Assembly (NCBI RefSeq): GCF_904846315.1
Contig: NZ_CAJHAF010000001.1
Coordinates: forward strand, 2,790,001 to 2,854,000
Origin: Psychrobacter jeotgali
Lineage (GTDB): Bacteria; Pseudomonadota; Gammaproteobacteria; Pseudomonadales; Moraxellaceae
DNA length: 64,000 nucleotides
Reading direction: 5' to 3'
Shown: positions 26,588-36,157 of the stretch, one piece after another
Numbering within the stretch: position 1 is the stretch's first letter
Layout of the letters: the number at the start of each line of letters is the position of its first letter
The notes under the pieces: model-generated
What the model was told of the DNA's origin: nothing
Seen by the model: the letters and a program-made list of their open reading frames with translations, nothing else
The model's database searches: none
Program-made: the position numbers and the translations under genes

Positions 26588-27862
26588 TCACATAAACGGT
26601 AGGTTAACGAATATCTGCAAGATAGTAGCGTTAACGATATCGACAAAGAAAGCGCCTACCATAGGGACGATCAAAAAGGCCTTTGGCGAAGGTAAGTAGC
26701 GATCCGTTACCGCCTGCATATTCGCAATAGCAGTCGGCGTTGCTCCCATACCGAAGCCGCAATGTCCTCCTGACAACACCGCTGCATCGTAGTCCTTGCC
26801 CATTATTCTAAAGGTTATAAGGTAGACGTAGCCAATCATAAGAACGGTCTGGACTAGCAAGATAATTATTACAGGGCCCGCTAGGTCAGTCAGCTGCCAC
26901 AGCTTCAATGATAATAATGCCATCGCTAAGAACAGGCTTAAAGAAGCGTTACCGAATACATCAATAGAGCGATCGAACATATCAAAGTTAAAGACGATCG
27001 TTAACACATTACGGATAATAACTCCGCCTCCCAGTGCCCAAACGAAGGTAGGCAGCTCAAACCAAGTGTCCGCTGCTACTAAGGTCATGGTCTCTGCAAA
27101 AGCTAAAGCACCCGCAAACAACGCCAAGGTCTCAATAGTAGAGGAGGCGGTAATAAAGCGCATACTATCGGGTCTCTCAAAGATCTCTTTATTGCTATGA
27201 GCTTTATCCTCATCATGCTTGGTGCTATATAATGACTGTTTTCCCGCTAGCTTTTCAATATCACTCGGATTAGGGTTGGCAGGCGTAGGCTGCAAACCAA
27301 GTCTGTTAATCAAACGACGAGCTACTGGGCCACCAATAAGGCCACCAGCTACTAGTCCATAGGTGGCAACTGCGATACCTAAGGTCGTCGCCCCGATTAC
27401 TCCGTAGTCCTCTTCTAAGGTAATGCCCCAAGCCCCTGCTGTGCCGTGTCCACCAGTTAGCGCAATAGAGCCAGTTACCAGCCCAAGCAAAGGGTCAAGT
27501 CCAAGGGCGCTTGCCATGGCGACCCCAACAATATCTTGTAAAACGATAAAGACGGAAACCACAACTGTGAAAATTAATAAAGGTGAACCCCCTGCTTTAA
27601 GTCGTCCAAAGTCGGCACTGAGGCCAATGGAGGCGAAGAACATCAACATAGTAGCGGTCTGTAACCCTTGATGAAAGTTAAAACTATACCCCCAAAATAT
27701 ATTGAGCAAATAAACAATAATCGCAGCAACCAAACCACCTGCAACAGGTTCTGGAATATTAAAGTCTTCTAAGAACTTAATCTTCTTCACCAAAAAACGG
27801 CCAAGCAAAAGCACTAGGGTGGCTAATATCAGCGTGTAATAGCCATTTAAAGTAACTTCCAT
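26588..27862 (-). CDS. gltS: Sodium/glutamate symporter GltS
   Basis: This 424-residue inner-membrane carrier of the ESS family imports glutamate with sodium. It shows about ten to twelve hydrophobic segments in two inverted halves. Each half has a glycine-rich re-entrant loop: GSIALTGGHGTAGAW (about 130-144) and SGGHCGFGMGATPTAIANMQ (about 365-384). The length is slightly above E. coli GltS (401), due to a hydrophilic central loop (about 185-230). The ribosome site AGAAGG lies 8 nt upstream. A 41-bp palindrome sits about 30 bp upstream of the start and may regulate it. Confidence 0.94.
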   Translation of the reverse strand: MEVTLNGYYTLILATLVLLLGRFLVKKIKFLEDFNIPEPVAGGLVAAIIVYLLNIFWGYSFNFHQGLQTATMLMFFASIGLSADFGRLKAGGSPLLIFTVVVSVFIVLQDIVGVAMASALGLDPLLGLVTGSIALTGGHGTAGAWGITLEEDYGVIGATTLGIAVATYGLVAGGLIGGPVARRLINRLGLQPTPANPNPSDIEKLAGKQSLYSTKHDEDKAHSNKEIFERPDSMRFITASSTIETLALFAGALAFAETMTLVAADTWFELPTFVWALGGGVIIRNVLTIVFNFDMFDRSIDVFGNASLSLFLAMALLSLKLWQLTDLAGPVIIILLVQTVLMIGYVYLITFRIMGKDYDAAVLSGGHCGFGMGATPTAIANMQAVTDRYLPSPKAFLIVPMVGAFFVDIVNATILQIFVNLPFM

Positions 27863-27891
27863 AAATTTTTCCTTCTTTTATACATAAATTA

Positions 27892-27932
27892 ATCTGAGCT
27901 CAGAATTAGACTCGCTAATTCTAATCTCAGAT
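27892..27932. promoter_or_regulatory. 41-bp palindrome in the gltS leader
   Basis: Two 18-bp arms, 27892-27909 and 27915-27932, match at 15 of 18 positions with the mismatches grouped as an internal CTC/ATT bubble, around a 5-base loop. It lies 30 bp before the gltS ATG on the transcript side, so it could be an operator or an mRNA structure acting on gltS. No long T run follows, so a terminator is less likely. Confidence 0.5.
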
Positions 27933-28242
27933 CTTCGTAGTAAGAAGCTGAAATTATTCGCCCTTACCTGACACCACAATCCATAACTGCGGCTTGCCAA
28001 AATCTCTTTTTTTATTGAGTACATTACCAATAGGAATATTAACAGCCTGTTGAGAATTATGGTCATTAAGTTCAGTGCTATTTTGGTTAAGATAATAGAC
28101 GGCTGCGCTTATACACCTCCAAAAAAGTTTATAGTCAAAACCATCAGCAAACTTATAACAATAAACACGCTGCTTTTTTATGGCTCTAAGCGTGCTCGCT
28201 ATGACTGCATAACGGCAGCTACCTTGAAGCTCAAATATAAAA

Positions 28243-28265
28243 AACGCCAGCTCAGCGCTGACGTT
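28243..28265 (-). terminator. proA terminator
   Basis: On the minus strand AACGTCAGC/GCTGGCGTT arms (one G-U pair) are followed by TTTTTTATA. It is about 43 bp past the proA stop. Confidence 0.85.
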
Positions 28266-28307
28266 GTTATAAATTATACTTTAAAATAAAATGCTTATGA
28301 ATTCATT

Positions 28308-29609
28308 TTAAGCTCGGGTTTCGCCCTGTCCATAAACGATCCATTTTTGTGAAGTCAGACCCTCTAGCCCAACTGGACCACGAGCATGAATTTTGTCCGT
28401 TGAGATACCAATCTCTGCGCCCAGTCCATACTCAAAACCATCAGCAAATCGGCTAGAGGCATTAATCATCACACTGGCGGAATCGACTTCGCGGATAAAG
28501 CGCTGCGATTTGCTATAGTTGTCAGTGATAATAACATCGGTATGGTGACTACCGTGAGTATTGATATGTTCGATGGCTTCGTCGAGGCCATCAACTATTT
28601 TGACGGCTAGTATCGGCGCTAGGTATTCAGTATCCCAATCCTCTTCAGTAGCGGCTGATAAGTGACCTTCAAGTTTACTGTTGTCATTCAATATTGCTTG
28701 CGATTGCTCATCGAGGCGCAATTGCATAGCATTATCAGCCTCTATAATAGCTTCAGCGATTGGTGGCAGCATTTTATCAGCAATAGCCTTATCCACCAAT
28801 AGGGTTTCCATGGTATTGCACGTGCCGTAACGATGGGTTTTGGCGTTAACGCTCACTTTTACTGCAGTCTCAAGCTCAGCGTCGCTATCAATATAGGTAT
28901 GACAATTGCCATCTAAATGCTTGATAACGGGTACTTTGGCATCATTGCTAATGCGTGCAATCAGCCCTTTTCCGCCGCGAGGGACGATGACATCGACATA
29001 CTCTGTCATAGTGATGAGCTCGCCAACTGCCGCTCGGTCGGTAGTTTGCAGAACTTGTACGCTATGCTCAGATAGCCCGACCTTTTTAAGTCCTTTGTGG
29101 ACACACTTAGCGATTGCTTGATTGGATTCAAAAGCTTCAGAGCCCCCGCGCAGTATAATGGCATTGCCAGACTTCAACGCCAATGAGGCCGCCTCTAAAG
29201 TCACGTTGGGACGCGACTCATAAATCATACCCACCACGCCGAGTGGCACGCGCATTTTACCTAAATGAATGCCTGAGGGCTGATAAGTCATATCGGTAAC
29301 TTCGCCGATGGGATCCGGTAGTGCTGCCACGTCTTTGAGGCCTTGTAACATACCATCAAAGCGGGAGTCGTTGAGCTCTAGGCGATCTAATAGGGCGGCG
29401 TCAAGGTCGTTTTTTTGACCGTTATCCATATCTATTTTGTTAGCTGATAAAATGTCTGATTTGGCATTAACCAATTCATCGTGAATGGCTAATAGCGCTG
29501 CATTTTTCTCTCCCGTATTAGCAGCCGCAAGAGCGCGTGAAGCAGCACGGGCTTGTTTGCCAACTTGTTGCATATAGTCAGTAATATCGGTGGTGTTCGA
29601 TGGACTCAT
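28308..29609 (-). CDS. proA: Gamma-glutamyl phosphate reductase ProA
   Basis: ProA reduces gamma-glutamyl phosphate to glutamate semialdehyde in proline synthesis. At 433 residues it is near E. coli ProA (417), with a short N-terminal extension. It is an ALDH-fold protein with the catalytic Cys in [14 protein letters not shown] (about residue 255), the NADP-binding segment around [13 protein letters not shown] (about 155-167), and the C-terminal [26 protein letters not shown] region that closes the active site. proB is not adjacent. Proline is also a cold and salt osmolyte, but no osmotic element is visible. Confidence 0.96.
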   Translation of the reverse strand: MSPSNTTDITDYMQQVGKQARAASRALAAANTGEKNAALLAIHDELVNAKSDILSANKIDMDNGQKNDLDAALLDRLELNDSRFDGMLQGLKDVAALPDPIGEVTDMTYQPSGIHLGKMRVPLGVVGMIYESRPNVTLEAASLALKSGNAIILRGGSEAFESNQAIAKCVHKGLKKVGLSEHSVQVLQTTDRAAVGELITMTEYVDVIVPRGGKGLIARISNDAKVPVIKHLDGNCHTYIDSDAELETAVKVSVNAKTHRYGTCNTMETLLVDKAIADKMLPPIAEAIIEADNAMQLRLDEQSQAILNDNSKLEGHLSAATEEDWDTEYLAPILAVKIVDGLDEAIEHINTHGSHHTDVIITDNYSKSQRFIREVDSASVMINASSRFADGFEYGLGAEIGISTDKIHARGPVGLEGLTSQKWIVYGQGETRA

Positions 29610-30048
29610 AGATTTATTTCCTTATATCTGTGAATAGAGTGTTTATAAATAAATTCATATAGGTAAGCAGGTGGTTTTATTAAATCAATTTGAAAGTAGT
29701 TTAAATAACAAAAGTTAATTCAAATATCACTAATAACCTGTAATAAAGTTCTATCTTATCGTCTTTGCGACATATGCCATTTAACATAGAGCAGATTAAG
29801 CCGATAGTAAAGACCAATTTGTGAACAAACCTTATTTTTAGGGCGTTCTCAAAGTAGATTATGGTTTGAAAGTTACTCTTAAATATATCAAACACATCTC
29901 GTATTAGCCCAATAGTTGCTCCAATAGAAAGTTACGTACTTTGAACATAACTCTGCCGTAACTACTAAGGTAGTCAAGATACGTTATTGTTATAGTAGCA
30001 ACGTTACTGAAGCCTTAATTATCGATACGAGGAAGGGTTGAGACAATT
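29610..30048. other. Spacer between divergent proA and the first small lipoprotein
   Basis: These 439 AT-rich bases carry the promoters of both genes. A minus-strand frame at 29701-29895 (64 codons) has no family likeness, no ribosome site and AT-driven composition, so I leave it out. I see no other element. Confidence 0.45.
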
Positions 30049-30519
30049 ATGAATACTATAGAAAATGCCATAACTGCTGATAGCTTGAACCATGAGGTTA
30101 TAGCGACCGCTCATAAGAAAGCAGCGCCTAATAACCATAAAAAATGGTTAATGGTTACACTAACGGCTGCGGCATTGACCTTAAGTGCTTGTAGCAAACA
30201 AGAAGAAGAAAAACCAATGGAGAGCTCAGTGCATGAGTTTGATGCTCAAACCTCAGAAGAGGAGGCTGCTGCCGAGATAGCCGAATCAAATGCTCCAATG
30301 ATTAGCGATCGTGAAGACAGTCCAGTACTACCAAGTAGCGACGAACCTGCGGGAACAGGAGCTATAACTGGAGCGGGAGCTGAGCCTGATAAGGATATAA
30401 CGGGTGGTGTAGGTAGTACCGTAAATTCAGAAGTATTAAATGATGAAAGTGCTGTCGATCCAAATCGTTCTGAGGTTTCGAATGATAATCAACTGGAGTC
30501 GAACGAGACTGCTTATTAG
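30049..30519 (+). CDS. Small acidic lipoprotein, copy 1
   Basis: This is a 156-residue predicted lipoprotein of unknown function. A 30-residue lead precedes NHKKWL, a hydrophobic stretch and the lipobox LTLSAC (Cys about residue 48). The rest is Glu/Asp/Ser/Gly-rich, low-complexity and probably disordered. The long lead before the signal sequence is odd; translation might instead start at an in-frame ATG at 30148 (M-V-T-L-T), although the ATG at 30049 is preceded by GAGGAAGG at a loose spacing. The next gene repeats the NHKKWL...AALTLSAC signal region, so the two look like a tandem duplication. Confidence 0.7.
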   Translation: MNTIENAITADSLNHEVIATAHKKAAPNNHKKWLMVTLTAAALTLSACSKQEEEKPMESSVHEFDAQTSEEEAAAEIAESNAPMISDREDSPVLPSSDEPAGTGAITGAGAEPDKDITGGVGSTVNSEVLNDESAVDPNRSEVSNDNQLESNETAY

Positions 30520-30620
30520 AAGGATGCTATTTATTAAAATGCTACTTATTGTGTCGGCTATTAAATAATCTATTAAGCAAATAGGTTGCTAAACAGATAT
30601 CAAAATCAAGGACTATAATT

Positions 30621-30932
30621 ATGCAAAACTACAATCACAAAAAATGGCTGTTTGGCATCTTTGCCGCCGCCGCACTAACTCTTAGCGCCTGTGCTGACAA
30701 AGAGCCTGTTACTCCTGAGCCAGACCCTAGTATTGATGCTCAAACCGAAGTTGAGCAGCAAGCTACAGGTGTGGCCACTGCTGACACAGCTAATGCTTCA
30801 GTAGCAAACGACGATGTTGCCGTTGCTACTGCCACAGATGATGTAACCAATGACGATATAGGCATCGCTACTGCGGATGACTCTGAAGTGCTAGATGGTA
30901 CTGAGTCGCAAGAGCATGTATCGACGTATTAA
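30621..30932 (+). CDS. Small acidic lipoprotein, copy 2
   Basis: This is a 103-residue predicted lipoprotein with a typical signal: basic NHKKWL, hydrophobic core and lipobox LTLSAC (Cys24). The mature part is rich in Ala, Thr, Val and Asp, with repeated A-T-A-D-D-type steps, and has no recognisable fold. It shares the signal region with copy 1 but the mature parts have diverged. AAGGAC precedes the ATG. A strong terminator follows 78 bp downstream, so the pair probably forms a transcription unit separate from the ABC operon. Confidence 0.72.
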   Translation: MQNYNHKKWLFGIFAAAALTLSACADKEPVTPEPDPSIDAQTEVEQQATGVATADTANASVANDDVAVATATDDVTNDDIGIATADDSEVLDGTESQEHVSTY

Positions 30933-31010
30933 GATGAATAGCTATTATCTATCTAAGACTAAAAGCTTATTAACTATATCGGTCTGATAAAAATATTAGA
31001 CTAATGAACA

Positions 31011-31052
31011 AAAGGCGCTCAAACTTGCTACAGCAGTTTGGGCGCCTTTTTA
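31011..31052 (+). terminator. Terminator after the lipoprotein pair
   Basis: AAAGGCGCTCAAACT and AGTTTGGGCGCCTTT pair with one G-T mismatch around TGCTACAGC, followed by a T5 run. Confidence 0.9.
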
Positions 31053-31346
31053 TATGAGCCTTTTACATAAGACCAGTGTACAACCAGTCACTAGAAAAAG
31101 TCTGGAAAATTTGCCTTTTTGCCCCTTTCTAAGAGACAATGGCGAGCTATTTATTTATCGACCGTATTGTAACGGCAAATAAGTATTTGATTACAAAACC
31201 TCATTTAAAATTAGTGAATAAACTTTATATTCATAACCACTTTATTTATAAATACCTTGATAGCCAACTATAAGATTGCTATAGGTAGTCTTAATATCAT
31301 TTATAATATTCTTTTTTATTCATATTCATTGGAAATCTGCCAAGCC
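31053..31346. other. Leader of the three-receptor ABC operon
   Basis: There is no gene here. It lies between the lipoprotein terminator and the first ATPase gene and should contain the operon promoter. A TTG-initiated in-frame extension from 31257 adds a hydrophobic 30-residue stretch foreign to ABC ATPases, so I place the ATPase start at 31347. Confidence 0.5.
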
Positions 31347-32144
31347 ATGCTAGATACTGCTAAAGATTCGACACGTCCTATCGCCTTAGAACTACAAGAC
31401 ATCTATAAAAGTTACGGCTCCTTAGAAGTATTGAAAGGGGTCTCGCTTACTGCTTATGATGGTGATGTTATCTCTATATTAGGATCTTCAGGCTCAGGCA
31501 AGTCCACTTTGCTACGCTGTATCAACTTGCTCGAAAAGCCTAATAAAGGTCGTATTATCATTGGTAATGATGAGCTGATGCTAAAGCCAGCTAAATCTGG
31601 TGAGCTACAAGCGGCTGATATCAAACAACTTGAAGATCTGCGGGCACGTGTGGGCTTTGTATTTCAGAACTTTAATCTGTGGCCGCATAAGACCATTCTG
31701 CAAAATATTATTGAGGGGCCAACCCAAGTATTAAAAATCAAAAAAGATCAGGCTATTAGTGATGCTGAAAGGCTGCTTAATAAAGTAGGGTTACTTGATA
31801 AAAAAGACGCTTATCCTGCTAATTTATCTGGTGGACAACGGCAGCGTGTGGCGATTGCACGGGCGCTTGCTATGCAGCCACGGGTGCTATTATTTGACGA
31901 GCCTACTTCAGCGCTTGATCCGGAGCTGGTCAATGAAGTGCTTGCGGTAATGCGAGAGCTGGCAGAAGAGGGGCGCACGATGTTGATTGTTACTCATGAG
32001 ATGCGCTTTGCTCGTGATGTTTCTAGTCAAGTAGTGTTCTTGCATCAAGGGGTAGTTGAGGAGATGGGTACGCCTGAGCAAGTATTCGATAATCCGACTT
32101 CAGAGCGGGTCAAGGACTTTATGGCTTCTCATCGTCAAGTCTAA
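31347..32144 (+). CDS. Polar amino-acid ABC transporter ATPase (ArtP/HisP type)
   Basis: This ATPase of about 265 residues drives the transporter encoded downstream. Walker [10 protein letters not shown] (about 40-48), Q-loop [11 protein letters not shown], signature LSGGQRQR (about 157-164), Walker B VLLFDEP (about 178-184) and the switch His in VTHEM are all intact. It belongs to the PAAT subfamily for arginine, lysine, histidine or ornithine. The ATG at 31347 is chosen because the family begins within a few residues of the L-x-D-I-Y-K-S-Y-G strand; the upstream TTG would add a non-homologous leader. Three receptors and two permeases follow on the same strand. Confidence 0.92.
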   Translation: MLDTAKDSTRPIALELQDIYKSYGSLEVLKGVSLTAYDGDVISILGSSGSGKSTLLRCINLLEKPNKGRIIIGNDELMLKPAKSGELQAADIKQLEDLRARVGFVFQNFNLWPHKTILQNIIEGPTQVLKIKKDQAISDAERLLNKVGLLDKKDAYPANLSGGQRQRVAIARALAMQPRVLLFDEPTSALDPELVNEVLAVMRELAEEGRTMLIVTHEMRFARDVSSQVVFLHQGVVEEMGTPEQVFDNPTSERVKDFMASHRQV

Positions 32145-32336
32145 GCGCTGGTTACCTAATAATGTCAGTCAATACCTAAAATGTTTGTTTTTGATATTTT
32201 ACTAAGGTATTATCAGTGGGTTTATAACCCTTACATTTATCACTGTTTTAAGATCTGATTTTGTTATCTGGCAAGGACGTCAGAGGGTGAATTATTAGAC
32301 CCATTTATTAACATCCCTAGCAAAAATAAGGAACGT

Positions 32337-33137
32337 ATGATGTCGACTTCTCGTTTATTGTGGTCATCGATGACCATTACCGCAGCGCTAGCATTGAGTG
32401 CCTGTAGTCCCTCTGCTGAAGACAACACCGCAGCCAATGCTGATGCGCCTGCTGCAGATGTCGCGGGTAAAACCATCCGTATCGCTACTGAAGGTGCGTA
32501 TCCTCCATTTAACTATACCAATGCTGATGGTAGCTTGGCAGGTTATGATGTCGATGTCGCCAATGCTTTATGCGAGCAGATGCAAGTGCAATGCGAGATT
32601 GTCGCTCAAGATTGGGATGGTATTATTCCTGGATTATTAACTCAAAAATATGATGCCGTTATTGCAGGCATGTCAATCACTCCTGAGCGTCAAGAAAAAG
32701 TAGACTTTACTGAGCCTTACTTCGCTAACACTATGGTTTGGTTAACAGACACCAATAGCGACTTTGATCCTTTAGCTATTGAAGGCTTGACGCTAGGCGG
32801 ACAGCGCTCAACCACACCAGGCGTTTATCTACAAGATAACTACGAAGGCAAAAACGGTAATACCATCCAGTTATATGATAACTACGATAATGCCTATTTA
32901 GACCTAAAGTCAGGTCGTAGTGATGCGGTATTGGCTGAAAAAGTCTCTGCTATTTCTTGGTTAAAAGACAATCCAGAAGGCTTTGGTATCGTTGGTAATG
33001 AGATTGATAATGATGACAATATTGCCATTGCGGTTCGTAAGGGCGATGCATTAAGAGATGATTTGAATACTGCTCTCAATGAGATCCGAAATAACGGTGA
33101 GCTGGCTCGTCTTGAACAAGCGAACTTTGGTCAATAA
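32337..33137 (+). CDS. Amino-acid ABC substrate-binding lipoprotein, receptor 1
   Basis: This 266-residue SBP_bac_3 protein has a signal peptide with lipobox LALSAC and a short Ala/Asp linker. The two-lobed fold starts at I-R-I-A-T-E-G-A-Y-P-P-F-N-Y. Diagnostic segments are AQDWDGIIPGL, the hinge motif MSITPERQEKVDFTEPYF and the AILAGMS-like strand. These match ArgT/HisJ/ArtI-type cationic amino-acid receptors. Two ATG codons lie in tandem at 32337 and 32340; the AAGGA at 32328 suits the second better. It is the first of three consecutive receptor genes. Confidence 0.92.
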   Translation: MMSTSRLLWSSMTITAALALSACSPSAEDNTAANADAPAADVAGKTIRIATEGAYPPFNYTNADGSLAGYDVDVANALCEQMQVQCEIVAQDWDGIIPGLLTQKYDAVIAGMSITPERQEKVDFTEPYFANTMVWLTDTNSDFDPLAIEGLTLGGQRSTTPGVYLQDNYEGKNGNTIQLYDNYDNAYLDLKSGRSDAVLAEKVSAISWLKDNPEGFGIVGNEIDNDDNIAIAVRKGDALRDDLNTALNEIRNNGELARLEQANFGQ

Positions 33138-33171
33138 ATTGTGAGTCACCCTCTATTAAGGAATAGCAACT

Positions 33172-34110
33172 ATGACAACTTTAAAGACAACTAAAGCGCT
33201 GTGGTTGGCACCGCTTAGTGCGGCTATATTAATGCTAGCCGGCTGTAATAATAGCTCTACGCCAGCCGAAGGTACGGCGGTAGATCCAGCAGCCAATGAT
33301 AATACTCCTGTTAGCGTAAAGATTGCGACTGAGTCAAGCTATAAACCCTTTAGTTATACTGATGCTGATGGTAAGTTAATTGGTTATGAAATTGAGTTGG
33401 TTGACGCTTTGTGCGCCCAAATGAAGGCGGATTGCGAAATCATCTCGCAGGATTGGGATGGTCTCATTCCGGGTCTAAATGCCCAAAAATTCGACGCCAT
33501 TATTGCAGGTATGTCCATTACCCCTGAGCGTCAAGAAGTGGTTGAATTTACTGATCCGTATTTCCATACTGGTATTATCCTTATCGGTAAAAAAGGCGAT
33601 AACATTAGTGTCAATGAATTAGCTACTCAGCCTATCGCTTCACAGCGCTCAACCGTTGCCGCACAGTATCTACAAGATGAGCATCCTGATGCTGATATCA
33701 AGCTTTATGATACTCAGGACAACGCTTACCTTGATTTGACCTCAGGCCGTGTCCGCGCCATGATGTCAGATAAAGTGACAGGTATCGACTGGCTACAAAC
33801 AGAAGCAGGTCAAGGCTATGAAGTTAAAGGGGCTGAGATTAGCACGGATGAAGATGCTATGGGTATCGCTTTTCGTAAAGGCGATCCTTTAGTCGCAAAA
33901 TTCAATGCTGCGCTAGCTGAACTAAAAGCTAATGGTACTTATGATCAGATTACCGGTAGCTATTTTGGCACCAGCTCGACCGCTGCAGCCCAAAAAGCTG
34001 GAACAACAGGCGGTGTGGATAAGGTATTAGTTATTGAAGGCGAAGATGCGAATCTCGATGCCAATGCTATTATCGCCACAGAAGAGCAGGCCGAAGCCGC
34101 AACCAACTAA
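33172..34110 (+). CDS. Amino-acid ABC substrate-binding lipoprotein, receptor 2, with C-terminal extension
   Basis: This is a 312-residue paralogue of receptor 1, 34 bp downstream. Lipobox LMLAGC is followed by the SBP_bac_3 fold with AQKFDAIIAGMS and ITPERQEVVEFTDPYF. In the ligand pocket the first strand reads A-T-E-S-S-Y-K-P-F instead of A-T-E-G-A-Y-P-P-F, which could alter specificity. After the fold ends (Y-F-G-T-S) there is an extra tail of about 45 residues, Ala/Glu/Asp-rich and absent from the sisters. Co-transcription with receptors 1 and 3 is likely. Confidence 0.9.
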   Translation: MTTLKTTKALWLAPLSAAILMLAGCNNSSTPAEGTAVDPAANDNTPVSVKIATESSYKPFSYTDADGKLIGYEIELVDALCAQMKADCEIISQDWDGLIPGLNAQKFDAIIAGMSITPERQEVVEFTDPYFHTGIILIGKKGDNISVNELATQPIASQRSTVAAQYLQDEHPDADIKLYDTQDNAYLDLTSGRVRAMMSDKVTGIDWLQTEAGQGYEVKGAEISTDEDAMGIAFRKGDPLVAKFNAALAELKANGTYDQITGSYFGTSSTAAAQKAGTTGGVDKVLVIEGEDANLDANAIIATEEQAEAATN

Positions 34111-34207
34111 TTGATAGCTTAGGACGTATTTAATAATATGTCCTAATATGATCGCTATGATTAATAAGTTTTTATTAACAGGCATTGACTAAAGAGGGAA
34201 ATCAAGG

Positions 34208-35080
34208 ATGAGCATCAGTAGCAACTCCACTCAAGCACATACAGTAGTTCAGACCACGCTTAATATATTTAATAAGCCTGGTCTAGCGAAAATGCTATGT
34301 GCAGTTACAGCTATAGCGGCGCTTACAGGCTGTAGTAACGGACAGGATGAAACCCTTACCGACAATCCTGAAGCGACAAATGTGGCAAATGGCGAAGTGC
34401 TGCGTATTGGTACTGAAGGAGCCTATGCGCCTTTTAATTATACCAGTGCTGATGGAACGCTTAGCGGCTTTGATGTGGATTTAGCCAATGCTATTTGTGC
34501 AGATATGAAGGTCACTTGTGAGATTACAGCGCAAGATTGGGACGGTATCATTCCTGGTCTTAAAGCTGGGAAATACGATGCCATTGTGGCGGCTATGTCA
34601 ATAACGCCAGAACGTGCGCAGCAGGTCAGCTTTACCGATCCTTACTTTAGCAATGCTTTGGTGTTTTTAGCCAAAAAAGATAGCAGTTTTAATCCCAATA
34701 ATAGCGACGATATCGATACCCATTCTATTGCAGCGCAGCGCTCGACCATATCTTCACAGTGGCTAGAAGGTGAGTATCCGCAAGCTGATATGAAGTTATA
34801 TGATACTTTGAGTAATGCGTTTTTAGATCTAGAGTCTGAGCGTGTTGATGCTATGATCTCTGATAAGCTGCCAGCCATCCAGTGGCTCAGCTCGCCTACG
34901 GGTAGTGATTACGTTATTAAAGGCGATGAGATTGACATCAATGATAACTTTGCTATTGCGGTACGTCCCGGTGATGAGCTGCAAGCGAAAATCAATCAAT
35001 CATTAGCCAATTTGCGTGCTAATGGTACTTATGATGAGATCAGTCAAAAGTATTTTGCCGTACCTGCTGCCAGTAACTAG
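34208..35080 (+). CDS. Amino-acid ABC substrate-binding lipoprotein, receptor 3
   Basis: This 290-residue third paralogue has a longer N-terminal lead (about 30 residues) before the lipobox ALTGC, then the SBP_bac_3 fold. It keeps A-T/G-T-E-G-A-Y-A-P-F-N-Y, AQDWDGIIPGLKAG and MSITPERAQQVSFTDPYF, closer to receptor 1 than to receptor 2 in the first pocket strand. AGAGGG precedes the ATG. It is followed by a 328-bp gap before the permeases, which could hold a second promoter or allow differential expression of receptors over channel. Confidence 0.9.
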   Translation: MSISSNSTQAHTVVQTTLNIFNKPGLAKMLCAVTAIAALTGCSNGQDETLTDNPEATNVANGEVLRIGTEGAYAPFNYTSADGTLSGFDVDLANAICADMKVTCEITAQDWDGIIPGLKAGKYDAIVAAMSITPERAQQVSFTDPYFSNALVFLAKKDSSFNPNNSDDIDTHSIAAQRSTISSQWLEGEYPQADMKLYDTLSNAFLDLESERVDAMISDKLPAIQWLSSPTGSDYVIKGDEIDINDNFAIAVRPGDELQAKINQSLANLRANGTYDEISQKYFAVPAASN

Positions 35081-35408
35081 TTGTCAGTAACCAATCAGCC
35101 AGTCAGGGCGCATAATAACGCGCCCTAATCAAATTATCCTAGCTCTAACCTAAATAACTTCTATTTAGGTAGCGCTTTTGCGTGTCAGTAGTAACATAAA
35201 AAGCCATGAATATGATAAAATCAGCGCTCATTTCTATCGGATCAATTACCCAGTCAATGAAAATGCCTGAATGTGGGTTATAAATATGGGTTTCGTGACC
35301 TTCATGAGTCCATCGCTATAATAGGTAGTACAAGGCTATGGATAATGATACTTGTAACTATATTTCGTCAATATGAAGAGACTAGATAAATAGATTAGGT
35401 GAGCTACT
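35081..35408. other. Gap between receptor genes and permease genes
   Basis: There is no gene in 328 bp. Two hairpins stand close after receptor 3: AGGGCGC/GCGCCCT (35105-35126) and ACCTAAATA/TATTTAGGT (35148-35170). Neither has a full T tract. They may stabilise the 3' end of the receptor message or partly terminate, giving more receptor than permease, as in many ABC operons. Confidence 0.5.
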
Positions 35409-36143
35409 GTGTTTGATTTGCAAGGATTTGGCGCGCTATTATTGAGCGGCGCTACCGTCACTATAAAGCTTGCCGTGACCAGCCTAATTATAGGTATGAT
35501 CTTAGGGCTGATGGGTGCTACGGCCAAACTATCTAATGTTTGGCTGCTACGCAAAATAGCGACCTTATATACGGCGACGATGCGCGGTATTCCTGAGTTA
35601 CTATTGGTCCTATTCATCTATTATGGTGGCTCAATCTTACTGATGAGTCTCCTCAAAAAATTCGGCTATAACGAATACGTCGAAATCAGTGCGTTTTGGG
35701 GCGGGGTGATGGCATTGTCTATTGCTTTTGGGGCTTATGCTACTGAGATTCTACGGATGTCTATTCAAGAGATACCAGTAGGGCAAAAGGAAGCCGCCGA
35801 AGCTATTGGTATGCGTCCCTTGCAGATTTTTTATCGTATCACTTTACCTCAAGTATGGCAGATAGCTTTGCCAGGGCTTGGCAATCTATTTTTAGTACTG
35901 CTCAAAGATACCGCCTTGGTCTCCGTTGTTGGTCTCAAAGATATCATGTATCAATCTTCGCGTGCAGCGCAGTCAACCCAGCAGCCCTTTACCTTTTATA
36001 TGGCAGCAGCGATTATCTATCTAGGTCTGACGATGCTGATTACTGGCTTTATGATGTGGCTTGAATGGCGAGCCAATCCAGCGGCTCGTTATGCCAAAAA
36101 GCTTAACCGTCAATCAATTCCCGAACAATCGGTCACCAGGTAG
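35409..36143 (+). CDS. Amino-acid ABC permease (HisQ/ArtQ type)
   Basis: This 244-residue inner-membrane permease with about five transmembrane segments is the first of the two channel subunits. It carries the His/Glu/Gln permease pattern: N-terminal GATVTIKLAV, M-R-G-I-P-E-L-L near residue 57, and the cytoplasmic EAA loop EAAEAIGMRPLQIFYRITLPQ (about 125-145, cited as a location) that docks on the ATPase. Translation appears to start at GTG with TAGGTGAG upstream. The second permease follows after 14 bp. It belongs with the ATPase and receptors upstream. Confidence 0.93.
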   Translation: MFDLQGFGALLLSGATVTIKLAVTSLIIGMILGLMGATAKLSNVWLLRKIATLYTATMRGIPELLLVLFIYYGGSILLMSLLKKFGYNEYVEISAFWGGVMALSIAFGAYATEILRMSIQEIPVGQKEAAEAIGMRPLQIFYRITLPQVWQIALPGLGNLFLVLLKDTALVSVVGLKDIMYQSSRAAQSTQQPFTFYMAAAIIYLGLTMLITGFMMWLEWRANPAARYAKKLNRQSIPEQSVTR

Positions 36144-36157
36144 AGGAGAGCACAGTC

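Larger units (their letters stand above)
27863..28307. other. gltS leader and proA-gltS spacer
   Basis: These 445 bp separate the same-strand proA (upstream) and gltS. They hold the proA terminator (28243-28265) and a palindrome near gltS (27892-27932). Short frames in this stretch have no family likeness and I do not call them. Confidence 0.5.

Noticed and set aside
29701..29895. 64-codon minus-strand frame between proA and the first lipoprotein
   Set aside because: AT-driven amino-acid composition, no ribosome site and no family likeness; it lies in the divergent promoter region.
31257..31346. TTG-initiated 30-codon extension of the ABC ATPase
   Set aside because: The extra residues are hydrophobic and absent from the ATPase family; the ATG at 31347 fits the family start.
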